Shown here in pieces: positions 1-9,757 of a stretch of DNA of 64,000 nt. The notes under the pieces were generated by a model. It worked only from the letters and a program-made list of their open reading frames with translations, was not told where the DNA came from and made no database searches. Positions within the stretch are counted from its first letter, which is position 1, and every line of letters begins with the position of its first letter. The translations under genes and the position numbers were made by a program. The DNA lies in NCBI RefSeq assembly GCF_033063295.1, contig NZ_JAWJZH010000001.1, positions 1,612,001-1,676,000 on the forward strand, given 5' to 3'. The DNA comes from Nitrosomonas sp. Is35 (GTDB lineage: Bacteria > Pseudomonadota > Gammaproteobacteria > Burkholderiales > Nitrosomonadaceae).

Positions 1-1508
1 ATGATATCAACCTTTAACTTCGGTTCTTGATGATATTTAATCAATTGTTGGAATGTTTTTTTTATAGCTTCTTCGAGTTCATGTCCTTGAATCAAAGAAA
101 AGTACACTGGCACTTTTATACTAAAACCATTTGCATATTCAAAACAAACTGTGGAATTCTGATTACTATCCATTTTTGGTTGGACAATTAAATTAGCAGA
201 AATAGAACTAATTATTGAATCTGCAATTTTTTGAATGTTATCGCAAGTTAAAGTGTTAATTGAAAGATAGCTAAAATCCAAATTTAATCCGAATTCACTG
301 GGATTACAGATTTTTTCTCGCAAAAGAAATAAACCTAAAAGAACGGGATCAAAAACAAAATTTTCTATACTGTATCGTTCATTTTCTCCAAGTACAAATA
401 AATAATCTGTGCTTTTATTCTTTTTATCCCAATCGATTACACCGCGTACAGTTTTTGTTCCGTTGGTACTGAGTCTATCGACTAATGATTTAACCTCACT
501 GCAGCTACCATCGGTACGTTTCCCAGAAGGAATAAAAGCTAAGGATATTTCAGGTCTTAGCTTAGATTTGGAGTATTGATAAAAAAGATCATAAATTGTA
601 ACATCATGGCTGCTTTCAACAAAAATCTGGCGTCTATTTTGATAATCAACACTTAATGTTGGGACGCCCGCAGTGAGTATCCCAAGAGCCTTGTCTTTCG
701 TAGTGCTCGAAATGCGCGGTTTACCATCCTTCTCCATCACAAAAATATTGGCTTCAGGAGATAGTGCGACGGTTGTAGGCGAATGAGTAGTAAGAATAAT
801 CTTTATCTTATATTTTTCTACTAATACCTGTTGAATTACATTAAGCAATGATTTTGTCATTGATGGATGTAATGGTGCATCAATTTCATCAAAGAGCAGA
901 GCTTTAGGAAATTCAGCGCTGGTGTTTTCAGTCTGGACATGAAACAAACATAGCGCAAAAGACATCAGAATTCTCTCGCCCGATGATAAATCATGTAATG
1001 ATAATTCTACATGTCTTTTCCTATCGTATAGTCTTGCCTCATAGGGTCCATCATCATAAAAGTTAGGTGGGCGCATTATAAAATCTAATTTCGCAGCCTC
1101 AAGAACTTCGTCTACAATTTTCCAAGGCGGCGGCCCAAATCTTCGAAGAAATTCTTCTGTTGACAGCGGGCTAACTATTTCCCCTTCCTCTTCAGCAACT
1201 TTTCTAAGCTTATTTAACATTACAGCACGATTATATGATGTGAATAAGCGAGCAAACGATTCTTGGAATAAATCAACAGATTGCCATATCAGAGGAAAAT
1301 TATTATAAAAATCATCTTGATTCATTACTAATAAAGGGCTTCGTTGAGAATTCTCATCTAATCGAGCAAGAAACCGAGCATAGCTAGTATCACGAGACAA
1401 CAATCTGGATCTAAGTGTGGAATCAAGAGAATTAATATCGGCCAGCACGGATACGCTTTGATCTTCTGTAAGCCCTGCTGCAAGCAAATCTTGCTTTTTT
1501 AATTTAGG
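1..1508 (-). pseudogene. AAA ATPase with TOPRIM-like C-terminus, 3' part (split by IS)
   Basis: This is the C-terminal part of an ATPase whose N-terminus lies at 2390-2773. It is open from 1508 down to base 1, so the true end lies outside the window. In rejoined numbering it carries an ABC-type signature LSSGE near residue 302, a Walker B segment (ALLFDEIDAP) near 332-341, and an H-loop (TTHSP) near 370. Further on, VESSHD near 425 and VIDWD near 488 look like the E and DxD parts of a TOPRIM-like or DUF4435-like nuclease domain. Removing the IS and one target-site copy restores the frame across the junction. OLD-like and related AAA/TOPRIM proteins often act in phage defence; that role here is an inference. 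Base composition is AT-rich compared with the core genes downstream. Confidence 0.75.
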
Positions 1509-1531
1509 TGTAAGAATTACTAGCGTTGTTT

Positions 1532-1553
1532 ACAGTATTTGGGAGAATACTGT
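1532..1553 (+). promoter_or_regulatory. Hairpin holding the transposase ribosome binding site
   Basis: ACAGTATT (1532-1539) and AATACTGT (1546-1553) form a perfect 8-bp stem. The 6-base loop TGGGAG contains the only Shine-Dalgarno-like sequence before the transposase ATG at 1556. Such a structure could limit translation, for example of transcripts entering from outside. The structure is seen in the sequence; the regulatory role is inferred. The same hairpin is at 20302-20323 in copy 2. Confidence 0.45.
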
Positions 1554-1555
1554 AG

Positions 1556-2371
1556 ATGAACATACACAAACGCACCCGATTAACTTTATTAGATCGTCAG
1601 GAAATCTGGCGGCTTTATCAAACCCGGCTGTGGAAGGTGGCGCATTTGGCGGAACGCTTTCATGTCAGCCGGCCAACGATTTATGATGTACTGAAACGCG
1701 CGAGACTGCAGGAATTTACGCCGCGTGACAGCACCAATCAGCGGTTCAAGACGTTGCAATACGGTCTTAAGCGCCTGGCTAAGGTCGAACAAGCCATCCA
1801 GGAACGGCTCAAGCGTGAAGCCAAACGCTATAACAAGTCTTACCCAGGTGAGCTTGTTCACTTTGATACCAAGCGGCTTTCCTTGTTGAAAGGGCAATCC
1901 GCCAATGAACCTCGCGAGTACCTGTTTGTGGCCATCGATGATTTTTCCAGGGAGCTGTATGCCGATATTTTTCCCGATAAAACTCAACACAGCGCAGCTC
2001 GCTTTCTCATAGACACTGTCATTGCCCAATGTCCGTATCAGATCGACTGCGCTTATTCCGATAACGGCAAGGAATTTAAAGGAACTGACGGCCATGCTTT
2101 CGGCAAAGCTTGCACACAACACGGTATCGGACAGAAGTTTACCCGCATCAATCGTCCGCAAACCAATGGCAAAGCCGAACGAGTCATCCGCACCCTGATG
2201 GATATGTGGCACAGCCAGATTTCCTTTAAAGACTGCGCCGATCGGCGCATTCTGCTTTCCCGTTTCATTAACTTCTACAATACCGTCAAACCTCATAAGA
2301 GTTTGAATAATGCTACCCCTTATGAAATACTTCACGCTTATTTCAATCAACCTCTCTGTAAACAACCCTGA
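1556..2371 (+). CDS. IS481-family transposase (copy 1)
   Basis: This 271-residue DDE transposase should catalyse cut-out or copy-out and insertion of its own element. An N-terminal helix-turn-helix (about residues 10-50, WKVAHLAERFHVSRPTIYDV) is followed by an rve-type integrase core. Catalytic residues are visible as D in HFDTKRL, D in YSDNGKEF, and E in PQTNGKAERVIRTL, the order expected for IS481. The ATG sits 10 bases after GGGAG. It appears intact and identical to the copy at 20326-21141, so recent transposition is likely. Confidence 0.95.
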   Translation: MNIHKRTRLTLLDRQEIWRLYQTRLWKVAHLAERFHVSRPTIYDVLKRARLQEFTPRDSTNQRFKTLQYGLKRLAKVEQAIQERLKREAKRYNKSYPGELVHFDTKRLSLLKGQSANEPREYLFVAIDDFSRELYADIFPDKTQHSAARFLIDTVIAQCPYQIDCAYSDNGKEFKGTDGHAFGKACTQHGIGQKFTRINRPQTNGKAERVIRTLMDMWHSQISFKDCADRRILLSRFINFYNTVKPHKSLNNATPYEILHAYFNQPLCKQP

Positions 2372-2389
2372 GATTTCTTACAATTTAGG

Positions 2390-2773
2390 AATTAATTCAT
2401 TCTTTATTATTTTTAAAAGTGGAATATTTAATTGATCCAATCGACTTGCAAGCGTTTCAAGTAAATCGGAACGTATCGCATTTAGACTATTCCAGTAGTT
2501 TGATTGCTCTGTGGCAACTTGAGAAGATGCAAAAAGTCCGGCACTTTGTGGATATAACCCACCCCATGAAAATAGCCTGATTTGCTTATTTTCATTCGGT
2601 TGATTCGGTTGATTAGGTAGGATGCCTTCTATATAAATACTACCGTTTTCAATTGCTTCTAATAAATGTGATTTACCTGCCCCATTTATTCCAGTTAAAA
2701 CAGAAAAAGGCTGAAGTTCAATAGGTTCAAACTGAGCGATAGACCTGTAATCGCGCTGATAAATAAGCCTCAT
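2390..2773 (-). pseudogene. AAA ATPase, 5' part with Walker A (split by IS)
   Basis: The first 128 codons of the ATPase continued at 1-1508. The start is a RecF/SMC-like AAA domain: FEPIELQPFSVLTGINGAGK, with Walker A GINGAGKS at residues 28-35. The reading frame runs into the IS and stops after three foreign codons, giving a 131-residue product without Walker B or signature motif, so it should be inactive. Joining codon 128 to base 1508 gives an uninterrupted frame of at least 630 codons. The start at 2773 has no strong ribosome binding site. Confidence 0.8.
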
Positions 2774-2810
2774 ATGATAAATTGAGTATCAGAAAAATCG
2801 AAAAATAATA

Positions 2811-3032
2811 TTAAGCACGTAATATGGCAATAAAGTCATCCACTGATATCCCCGCTTGCTTGAGTATTCCAGACAAAGTTCCAATCTTTAGTTCCGAATG
2901 ATTAGGAACGACACAGCCAGAAGCTCATTTTCTCATAACTATGTGGCTGCCGCGCTGGCGCTCTACTGAGAAACCGAGTCTTTCGAGCGCTCGGACTGCT
3001 TCCATTCCCGAGATGACGGACAGCTTAGGCAT
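2811..3032 (-). pseudogene. hicA: HicA-family mRNA interferase toxin with in-frame stop
   Basis: Translation from ATG 3032 gives a HicA start: MPKLSVISGMEAVRALERLG, then the catalytic-His segment RGSHIVMRK. Codon 36 is TGA (2927-2925) where the family normally continues into a segment like the one that follows here (ASGCVVPNHSEL). After the stop the same frame stays open to the natural end at 2811, giving a normal family length of 73 residues. HicA toxins are small dsRBD-fold ribonucleases. The truncated 35-residue product keeps the histidine but loses most of the fold. Its start overlaps the hicB end by 8 bases. Confidence 0.8.
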
Positions 3033-3231
3033 GCTCAGGAACTTGGAAGGTCGTTAGTAGTGAACGCGCTGTAATGGTTGTCGGGAATTCTTCAAGGTAA
3101 AGTTCGGTTGCTTCAGCAAGATTGGTCAGGGCTTGTTCAACGGTTTCACCTTGGGTGGTCGTGCCGGTTTCGGGATTGAAAGCTACATAACCACCTTCGG
3201 GTGCAGGTGTCAGTACTGCGGATAGTTCCAT
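3025..3231 (-). CDS. hicB: HicB-family antitoxin
   Basis: This 68-residue protein matches the short HicB/UPF0150 type: an N-terminal partial RNase H-like fold (LTPAPEGGYVAFNPETGTTT) followed by GETVEQALTNLAEATELYLE. It should bind and neutralise HicA and may repress its own promoter, although no separate DNA-binding domain is seen in this short form. It lies upstream of and overlaps hicA, so the pair is arranged antitoxin first. HicB is intact while HicA is broken, a common end state for decaying toxin-antitoxin loci. Confidence 0.85.
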   Translation of the reverse strand: MELSAVLTPAPEGGYVAFNPETGTTTQGETVEQALTNLAEATELYLEEFPTTITARSLLTTFQVPEHA

Positions 3232-3286
3232 GATTTTATCCCCTTTCGTTTTTTTCAGGATTATACCTCACAAGCAGCATTCGAAA

Positions 3287-3859
3287 TTAAGCAGGGGAAT
3301 TCAAGGAATTTATTATTTTTTCCCGTACTGTTTGAATGTGGTAGTTCTTGCGGCAAGGGAAGCGAAGCAGTTTCAGGTCGGCTGTTCTGCAGGCTTCTTG
3401 CACGAAAATATCCCTACTACGTGATTTGCTTAATTCGTGACTTCTGTCATCTAGTTCAATAACGGCAACCACAGCGAGCGTTTCCTTGTCGCAAAGGACA
3501 TAATCAAAATGCTTAGATGAGATTTTGAAAAATGCAGATTTCCAGTTTCTCCGGCTAAGTGTGTGGTCAGGGGTCAATATGTCAGCAATACGCACTTTAG
3601 CGAAAATTTCATACTGATCAGATAACGATTGCTTGAGCACATGAAAAAAGCATTGTTCAGCATCGGAAAATAATGTTCCTAAGGATTTATATTTAAAATC
3701 AACAAGCCTACCAAGTGATATAAGCGTAAGTTTCAGAAGCAGCATTAAAAAAGCCAATGTTACGGAGCCAATAACAAGGTATGGAATTAAGGGCTGATTT
3801 AGTAATGCATTCATTAAATTAGTTAATGATTCTGCAAAAATTGCCTGAACGTTGATCAT
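3287..3859 (-). CDS. DUF2726 membrane-anchored protein
   Basis: This 190-residue protein has a hydrophobic segment at about residues 26-50 (IPYLVIGSVTLAFLMLLLKL) followed by a DUF2726-like domain: LFSDAEQCFFHVL, then VRIADILTPD, ISSKHFDYVLCDKETLAVVAVIELDDRSH, and a C-terminal VREKI helix. DUF2726 resembles restriction-endonuclease-like folds, and the E and D of VAVIELDD may be active-site acids, but no activity is known to me for this protein. It stands alone on the minus strand next to hicBA in an AT-rich accessory stretch. The family call is fairly secure; the function is unknown. Confidence 0.7.
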   Translation of the reverse strand: MINVQAIFAESLTNLMNALLNQPLIPYLVIGSVTLAFLMLLLKLTLISLGRLVDFKYKSLGTLFSDAEQCFFHVLKQSLSDQYEIFAKVRIADILTPDHTLSRRNWKSAFFKISSKHFDYVLCDKETLAVVAVIELDDRSHELSKSRSRDIFVQEACRTADLKLLRFPCRKNYHIQTVREKIINSLNSPA

Positions 3860-4249
3860 ATCTAAACACCAGAAATAATAATTAATGATAGTTTAGCGGC
3901 GGGCAAGCAAAAATATAAACCAGTTCAGCAATATGGAATAGGAGAGGAAAAGTTTGTGAGGTGGTAAGGTTCGGGGCAGTATTTCGACCATTTATGGACG
4001 GATAAGTACCAGAGTCCCAATAAATCTATTCGGAATCATAAAAGAGCTGAAAACATCAAACTACATTGCTCAAAAAAGCATCCTTGGCGTATTATAAAAC
4101 CCCGTGCATGCTGGAATTAACATCACTTTCCACTTGAACGTACTTCACACAGTTAATGAAAAATTCCCACTCACAAGAAACCAACGCATAGCCAATCAAT
4201 CCAATGCGAAAATGACCGGTTCCGGTAAAATTTTTTGCTTGCATTAACC
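3860..4249. other. Intergenic stretch, no gene seen
   Basis: About 390 bases between the divergent DUF2726 gene and the M48 protease gene. I see no convincing reading frame, RNA gene or strong terminator. It must hold the promoters for both neighbours, but no clear sigma-70 pair stood out. Confidence 0.4.
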
Positions 4250-5764
4250 ATGAGATTAATCTGTTCGATCATCGCTTTATCCCTGCTATTTCCGGCGAAC
4301 ACTTTTGCACATGAGTTACCCAATCTTGGCGATGTGTCGCAAGTGACTGTGACGCCGTATCAGGAGCGGCAGATCGGGTTGAAAATCATGCGTCAGATTC
4401 GCGCCGATCCAAGCTATATGGATGATCCGGAAATCGCCAGTTATCTCAGTAATCTCGGTCACAGGTTGATCGCCAATTCCGACGAAGCCGATGCGGATCA
4501 GTCGTTTGAATTCTTTGCGGTGGAAGATCCGTCGATCAATGCGTTTGCGTTACCGGGCGGATTCATGGGGTTCAACAGCGGGTTGATCGTCGCCGCACAA
4601 AGCGAATCCGAGCTGGCTGCGGTGATGTCGCATGAGATTGCGCATGTAACGCAGAAACATCTGGCGCGCATGATCGCTTCGCAGAAATACGATTTGGTGA
4701 AATCCATCGCGGCGCTGGCCTTGGCGATTTTGGCTTCCCGATCTAATAACCCGCAAGCCAGCCAGGCTGTGTTAGTGGCTTCTCAGGCCAGTATGATTCA
4801 ATCAAAACTGGATTTTACCCGCAAGCATGAAAAGGAAGCCGACCGCATCGGTTTAAGTATCTTGTTGGATGCGGGATTCGATCCGCAGGGCATGACGACT
4901 TTCTTTGAACGCTTGCAAAAATCCGGGCGGTTTCATGAAAACGGCGCCCCTTCCTATCTGCGGACCCACCCGATCACATACGAGCGGATTGCGGATATTC
5001 AGAATCGCACACGTGAAATGCCTTACCGTCAGGCGCCCGATAGCATGGATTTTTTGTTGGTACGGGCCAAGCTGCGCGCATTCCAGGGGAAACCGCATGA
5101 TGCGGTCGTGCAGTTTAAAACACGGCTGGATGAGAAACGCTATACCAATGAGGCGGTTGAACGCTACGGCTATATTCATGCGCTGCTGCGCCATAAAAAA
5201 TACCAGCAGGCAGACAGCGAGCTGACGCATTTATACGAACTGCTGCACGGCAATTCCCAATCCGCCGCTTTGACCGATCATCCGTTGGGAAGAACCGTGC
5301 GTGTCGAGCAAAAGTATATTATTGCCGGGGCCATGATAGAAACACTGTCAGCCAGCGTGAAGCTGGCCAATGGCAAGACTGCCGAGGCGTACAACACCTA
5401 TACCACCGCATTGAAGGTTTATCCGCAATACCGCGCGCTGATTCACGGCTACGCCGATGCGCTGATCCAAAACAAACAAATCGACGCGGCGCTGGAATTT
5501 ATCGGCAAACAATTGCAATTGATACAAACCGACCCGAAACTCTACAGCCTGCAAGCGCAATGCTACGCGTTGTCAGGTAATAAAATGCTCGAGCACCGGG
5601 CGCTGGCAGAATCTTATTTTCTCAAAGGCCACTATGTGGCTGCGGCTGATCAATTGCAAACCGCGCTGCAGAACGATAATGGCAATTTTTATCAACTTTC
5701 CAGTATCGAAGCACGCCTTAAACAGGTCAGAACTTTGATAGCCGAAGAAGAAAAAGAAAAATAA
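4250..5764 (+). CDS. M48-family periplasmic metalloprotease with TPR repeats (BepA-like)
   Basis: A zinc metalloprotease probably acting on outer-membrane proteins in the periplasm, as BepA (YfgC) does. From ATG 4250 a signal peptide (MRLICSIIALSLLFPANTFA) precedes the protease domain. HEIAH (about residues 128-132) supplies two zinc ligands and the catalytic Glu, and EKEADRIG near 199 supplies the third ligand. The region after about residue 250 is TPR-like. An in-frame TTG at 4235 would add five residues (MLALT) before the signal peptide; ATG fits better. BepA family members are about 490 residues, close to the 504 here. It is followed 75 bases later by the macA-like gene. Confidence 0.85.
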   Translation: MRLICSIIALSLLFPANTFAHELPNLGDVSQVTVTPYQERQIGLKIMRQIRADPSYMDDPEIASYLSNLGHRLIANSDEADADQSFEFFAVEDPSINAFALPGGFMGFNSGLIVAAQSESELAAVMSHEIAHVTQKHLARMIASQKYDLVKSIAALALAILASRSNNPQASQAVLVASQASMIQSKLDFTRKHEKEADRIGLSILLDAGFDPQGMTTFFERLQKSGRFHENGAPSYLRTHPITYERIADIQNRTREMPYRQAPDSMDFLLVRAKLRAFQGKPHDAVVQFKTRLDEKRYTNEAVERYGYIHALLRHKKYQQADSELTHLYELLHGNSQSAALTDHPLGRTVRVEQKYIIAGAMIETLSASVKLANGKTAEAYNTYTTALKVYPQYRALIHGYADALIQNKQIDAALEFIGKQLQLIQTDPKLYSLQAQCYALSGNKMLEHRALAESYFLKGHYVAAADQLQTALQNDNGNFYQLSSIEARLKQVRTLIAEEEKEK

Positions 5765-5839
5765 ATGTCAGGAACAGTTTTTCAGCCTGCAATAACGCTA
5801 TCATTGAATCCCTTTGACCATTATTAAAAGTATCGTGGC

Positions 5840-6985
5840 ATGCGCACTCTCAGCACCCGAAAAATTCTCTTTGTCATCATCGCGATTACTGTCGCGGCGG
5901 TGTATTGGTACAGCGGCGGCAAAAAAGAATCGAAGACCGGCCAATATAAAACCCGGGTTGTTGAACGTGGCGACATTGTGCAAACCATTTCCGCCAATGG
6001 CACATTAACGCCGGTCGTCCTGGTCAACGTCGGCACGCAGGTTTCCGGCACGGTGGCCAAATTACACGCGGACTATAACGATCACGTGGAAATTGGCCAG
6101 GTGCTGGCCGAGCTCGATCCTGCGTTGCTGCGCGCGCAGTTGCAGCAATCCAAGGCTAATTTGTTCAGCGCGCAAACCGCAGCAAAAATCGCTGACAGTA
6201 AATTGAAGCGCCAGCGCTTGTTGAAAGAAAAGGAATTCATTTCACCGGAAGCATTGGAAATCGCCGAACAAGAAGCGGAAGCCGCACGCGCCCAGGTTGC
6301 CATCAGCAAAGCGCAAGTCGACCGCGACCAAGCCAATCTCAACTACAGCGTGATCCGCTCACCCATTTCCGGCGTGGTGATTGCCCGGGATGTCGATATC
6401 GGCCAGACGGTCGCCGCCAATTTCCAGACGCCGACGTTGTTTCAAATCGCCAAAGATCTGCGGCAAATGCAGGTGAATATCAGCGTCGCGGAAGCCGACA
6501 TCGGCCAATTGCATATCGATCAACTCATCAACTTCACCGTCGATGCGTTTCAGCAGCGCAAATTTGTCGGTAAAGTCAAACAAATCCGGCTCAACCCCAC
6601 CATTCAGGAAAACGTCGTCACGTATAACGTGGTCGCCATGGTTGATAACGACGATGGCGCATTACTGCCCGGCATGACGGCCAATATTAACTTCATTGTC
6701 ATGCAGAAAAATGATGTATTGCGCGTACCGAATGCGGCATTGCGCTATCAACCCAAGGATCTGGAATCCAACGAAGGCAGTAAAGCAGCCCGGCCGGGTA
6801 ATCGGCCGACGCTGTATCTTCTCGCACAAGATCAAGCAGCACCGGTCAGTGTCACGACTGGAATTTCCGATGGTAATTTCACCGAAATCATCGACGGCGA
6901 GATTAACGCGGGCGATAAGGTGATTATCAGTGAAGTAGTCGATAAGAAAGAATCGGAAAGTAAATTTAAGCTCAGAGTCTTCTGA
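5840..6985 (+). CDS. macA: MacA-like periplasmic adaptor subunit (HlyD/RND-MFP family)
   Basis: Membrane-fusion subunit of a tripartite ABC efflux pump; it links the inner-membrane permease to an outer-membrane channel such as TolC, which is not encoded here. An N-terminal membrane anchor ([18 protein letters not shown]) is followed by a biotinyl-lipoyl-like half ([18 protein letters not shown]), an alpha-helical hairpin (about residues 95-165) and the second half ([18 protein letters not shown]). Length is 381 residues, near that of MacA. The stop overlaps the ATP-binding gene start by one base, indicating one operon. Confidence 0.85.
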   Translation: MRTLSTRKILFVIIAITVAAVYWYSGGKKESKTGQYKTRVVERGDIVQTISANGTLTPVVLVNVGTQVSGTVAKLHADYNDHVEIGQVLAELDPALLRAQLQQSKANLFSAQTAAKIADSKLKRQRLLKEKEFISPEALEIAEQEAEAARAQVAISKAQVDRDQANLNYSVIRSPISGVVIARDVDIGQTVAANFQTPTLFQIAKDLRQMQVNISVAEADIGQLHIDQLINFTVDAFQQRKFVGKVKQIRLNPTIQENVVTYNVVAMVDNDDGALLPGMTANINFIVMQKNDVLRVPNAALRYQPKDLESNEGSKAARPGNRPTLYLLAQDQAAPVSVTTGISDGNFTEIIDGEINAGDKVIISEVVDKKESESKFKLRVF

Positions 6986-7770
6986 TGGCGTCGATTCAAT
7001 CCGCTCATACTGTGAACCCGCTGATTCAGATCGAGGATCTTTGCAAGAGCTATAGTCTGCAAGGCGCCGATGGCAAAACCATCACCAATCAAGCGCTGTT
7101 CAGTGTCAACCTGACAATCAACCAAGGTGAGTTTGTCGCCATCATGGGACATTCCGGTTCCGGTAAATCCACACTGATGAATATCCTGGGCTGTCTCGAT
7201 ACGCCGACCAGCGGATCGTATTGGCTGGCGGGAAAAAATGTGGCGGCATTGTCCAGCGATGAACTGGCGCATATCCGCAATCAAAGCATCGGTTTCGTAT
7301 TTCAGGGTTTTAATCTGCTCAAACGCATGACAGCGCTGGATAATGTCGCCACACCGCTGCTTTACGCCGGTATCGGCCGTTCCCAAAGCCGTAAGCGTGC
7401 ATTGGAACTGCTGCGCCGCACCGGTTTGGAAAGTTTTGCCATGCATCAGCCGAATCAGCTCTCCGGTGGTCAGCAGCAACGGGTTGCCATCAGCCGCGCT
7501 TTAATCAATGAGCCGCCGCTGATACTGGCCGATGAACCCACCGGTAATCTGGATACCCAGACCAGCCGTGAAATCATGCTGTTGTTTGAACAATTGAACC
7601 GCGATCAAGGCATCACCATTGTTCTGGTTACGCACGAAGATGATATCGCGGCTTATGCGAAACGCCTCATTCGCTTGAAGGATGGACATATCATTGTGGA
7701 TCAGCACAATAAAGCGAGCGAGATCGTCGGCAATCAAGCCGCTGACGGTAATTTTCTGGTGACACAATGA
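6985..7770 (+). CDS. ABC transporter ATP-binding protein, MacB/LolD type
   Basis: Energising subunit of the MacAB-like efflux system. Walker A is GHSGSGKST, the Q-loop is FVFQGFNLL, the signature is [15 protein letters not shown], Walker B is [12 protein letters not shown], and the switch His is in VTHEDD. At 261 residues it covers only the nucleotide-binding part; in E. coli MacB this is fused to the permease, here the two are separate genes overlapping by 4 bases. Substrate is unknown (antibiotics, lipopeptides or siderophores are possible). Confidence 0.88.
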   Translation: MASIQSAHTVNPLIQIEDLCKSYSLQGADGKTITNQALFSVNLTINQGEFVAIMGHSGSGKSTLMNILGCLDTPTSGSYWLAGKNVAALSSDELAHIRNQSIGFVFQGFNLLKRMTALDNVATPLLYAGIGRSQSRKRALELLRRTGLESFAMHQPNQLSGGQQQRVAISRALINEPPLILADEPTGNLDTQTSREIMLLFEQLNRDQGITIVLVTHEDDIAAYAKRLIRLKDGHIIVDQHNKASEIVGNQAADGNFLVTQ

Positions 7771-8990
7771 ATCTCTTTACGATTATTGGCGAAGCTCTGC
7801 GTGCTCTGCGGCAAAACCGCCTGCGCACCGGTTTAACCATGCTGGGCATGATCATCGGTGTTGCCGCCGTGGTTCTGATGTTATCCATTGGTCAAGGCGC
7901 CCGCACCAAGATCAATGAAACCATCGCGGCGATGGGCAGTAACTTATTTCTCGTCGTGCCCGGCGCCACATCATCCGGGGGATTCAGTTTTGGCAGCGGC
8001 AGCGTCAGAACCTTGACCATCAATGATGCGTATGCGGTGGCCGAGTTATCGTCCATCAGCGCAACCGCACCGGTCACGACCGGCACCGTGCAACTTAATT
8101 ATGCGGCGAAAAATTGGAGCACCATCATCACCGGTACCACGCCCAATTATTTCGCGGTAGGCAACTGGAAAATTGAATCCGGCACCATTTTTACCGAATC
8201 GGATTTGCGTTCGGCGGCGCGTGTGGTTGTCCTGGGATCCGTCACCGCAAAGAATTTATTTGGCGATGAAGATCCGGTCGGTAAGACCATACGCATCACC
8301 AACCGGCCCTTCTTGGTCGTGGGTGTGTTGATGGCAAAAGGGCAAAGCCTGACCGGCCGCGATCAGGATGACAACGTCTTAATTCCCATTACCACCAGCG
8401 AACGGCAAATCACCGGCAATCAATTTCCCGGCTCGATCCGCTACATGATGGTGCAAGGAAAATCAGCAGGCGATATGGACATTGCCGAAATTGAAATCAC
8501 GCAATTGCTGCGCCAGCGCCACCGCATCGCCAAAGGCAAGGAAAACGATTTCACTGTCCGCAACCTGACTGCGATTGCCGATGTCGCAACCGATGCTGCC
8601 AAAGTCATGTCCATCGTATTGGGCGCTATTGCATCGGTTTCTTTATTGGTGGGTGGCATCGGCATTATGAATATCATGCTGGTATCGGTCACCGAGCGCA
8701 CGCGGGAAATCGGCATCCGCATGGCCATCGGAGCGAATCAGCGGGCGATTCTGACGCAGTTTCTGCTCGAAGCGATGATGATCTGTATTATGGGCGGTGT
8801 GATCGGTTTATTAGTGGGTGTTGGCGGCGCATGGGTGGTCAGCCGGGTTGCCGATATGCTGATTGTGATTACGATCGGTATGGTCGGTTTGGCTTTCTTA
8901 TTTTCCTCGGCGGTTGGGATCTTTTTTGGCTTTTATCCGGCCAAGAAAGCCGCCTCGCTTAAACCGGTCGATGCCTTGCGCTACGAGTGA
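7767..8990 (+). CDS. ABC transporter permease, MacB/FtsX type
   Basis: Membrane subunit of the MacAB-like pump, 407 residues. The first transmembrane helix ([20 protein letters not shown]) is followed by a large MacB_PCD periplasmic domain (about residues 45-270) and three C-terminal FtsX helices ([20 protein letters not shown], then [16 protein letters not shown], and further TM segments). Its start overlaps the ATPase stop (ATGA). Order adaptor-ATPase-permease is typical of split MacAB-type systems. Confidence 0.88.
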   Translation: MNLFTIIGEALRALRQNRLRTGLTMLGMIIGVAAVVLMLSIGQGARTKINETIAAMGSNLFLVVPGATSSGGFSFGSGSVRTLTINDAYAVAELSSISATAPVTTGTVQLNYAAKNWSTIITGTTPNYFAVGNWKIESGTIFTESDLRSAARVVVLGSVTAKNLFGDEDPVGKTIRITNRPFLVVGVLMAKGQSLTGRDQDDNVLIPITTSERQITGNQFPGSIRYMMVQGKSAGDMDIAEIEITQLLRQRHRIAKGKENDFTVRNLTAIADVATDAAKVMSIVLGAIASVSLLVGGIGIMNIMLVSVTERTREIGIRMAIGANQRAILTQFLLEAMMICIMGGVIGLLVGVGGAWVVSRVADMLIVITIGMVGLAFLFSSAVGIFFGFYPAKKAASLKPVDALRYE

Positions 8991-9127
8991 TCGAATGCGT
9001 CAATCCGGATACATTGTTGCGATTACACCACAGAATCTTTTGCTAACTTGGCTTTCTAATACGGAGTATTAGTTAATTTATTGTTTACCCGATACTATGG
9101 CTAACAATCTGACAGCGGGAGTCACTC

Positions 9128-9745
9128 ATGACAGTCAAAGAAAAAGAACGCCCTACTTCTGAATTCCTGGCTATTGTCGTCGTTGAAAATAAAAACGAAC
9201 TGATATCCGTCGGTGAAATCAAATCTGCCTTGCATGAACGCGGATTCGGCATTCTGATGGCGATCGCCGCAGTGCCGATTTGTCTTCCGATCCCAGTTCC
9301 GCCTGGTTACACCACGGTTTTCTCAATCCCGTTATTCATTTTCTCGACGCAAATGATTCTTGGCATGCAAGCCCCTTGGCTGCCTGCTTGGCTGGAAGGA
9401 AAACGCATCAAACGCATCACCCTCGAGAAGATTCTCACTAAAGCGAATCCCTGGCTGAAAAAAATCGAGCATCGCATGCAGCCGCGTATTACCTATATCA
9501 GTGTGCCCACCTGGGAAAGAATCATCGGCTTCTTTTCGTTTGTTTTTGCTTTGGCGATTGCATTGCCCATACCGTTGATCAATTTCTCGCCGGGCTGGGG
9601 AATATTGGTGATGTCTCTGGGATTGCTCAATAAAGATGGTTTAACTATTTTGATCGGTATGATCATCGGCATCATCGGCATCGGGATTGCGATGATTATT
9701 CTGGTTATGCTGTGGATGGGAATGTCTTTGCCGTCTTTTTATTGA
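9128..9745 (+). CDS. ExoD-family exopolysaccharide synthesis membrane protein
   Basis: A 205-residue inner-membrane protein of the ExoD family (PF06055), named from a rhizobial gene affecting exopolysaccharide and alkali tolerance. Typical features are seen: GFGILMAIAAVPICLPIPVP near residues 40-60, TTVFSIPLFIFSTQMILG, and the central LEKILTKANPWLKKIEHRMQ. Two long C-terminal transmembrane segments rich in I and G follow. A Shine-Dalgarno-like GCGGGAG precedes the ATG. It converges with rimO, the two stops being about 12 bases apart. The biochemical role of the family is not established. Confidence 0.85.
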   Translation: MTVKEKERPTSEFLAIVVVENKNELISVGEIKSALHERGFGILMAIAAVPICLPIPVPPGYTTVFSIPLFIFSTQMILGMQAPWLPAWLEGKRIKRITLEKILTKANPWLKKIEHRMQPRITYISVPTWERIIGFFSFVFALAIALPIPLINFSPGWGILVMSLGLLNKDGLTILIGMIIGIIGIGIAMIILVMLWMGMSLPSFY

Positions 9746-9757
9746 AGTAAACTACAA

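Larger units (their letters stand above)
1509..2382 (+). mobile_element. IS481-family insertion sequence, copy 1 (874 bp)
   Basis: The element starts TGTAAGAA and ends TTCTTACA. Its 27-bp terminal inverted repeats match at 22 positions and share an inner GTTGTTTACAG block. It is flanked by a 7-bp direct repeat ATTTAGG (1502-1508 and 2383-2389), the target-site duplication. One transposase gene fills it. TGT...ACA ends, a single DDE ORF and variable target duplications are typical of the IS481 family. A second copy that appears identical lies at 20279-21152. It interrupts the minus-strand ATPase gene. Confidence 0.93.

Noticed and set aside
1589..2365. 258-residue frame antisense to the transposase (also at 20359-21135)
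   Set aside because: It is a shadow of the IS481 transposase frame, has no RBS and no recognisable domains.
6832..7479. 215-residue minus-strand frame across macA and the ATPase gene
   Set aside because: Shadow frame opposite two well-supported overlapping genes.
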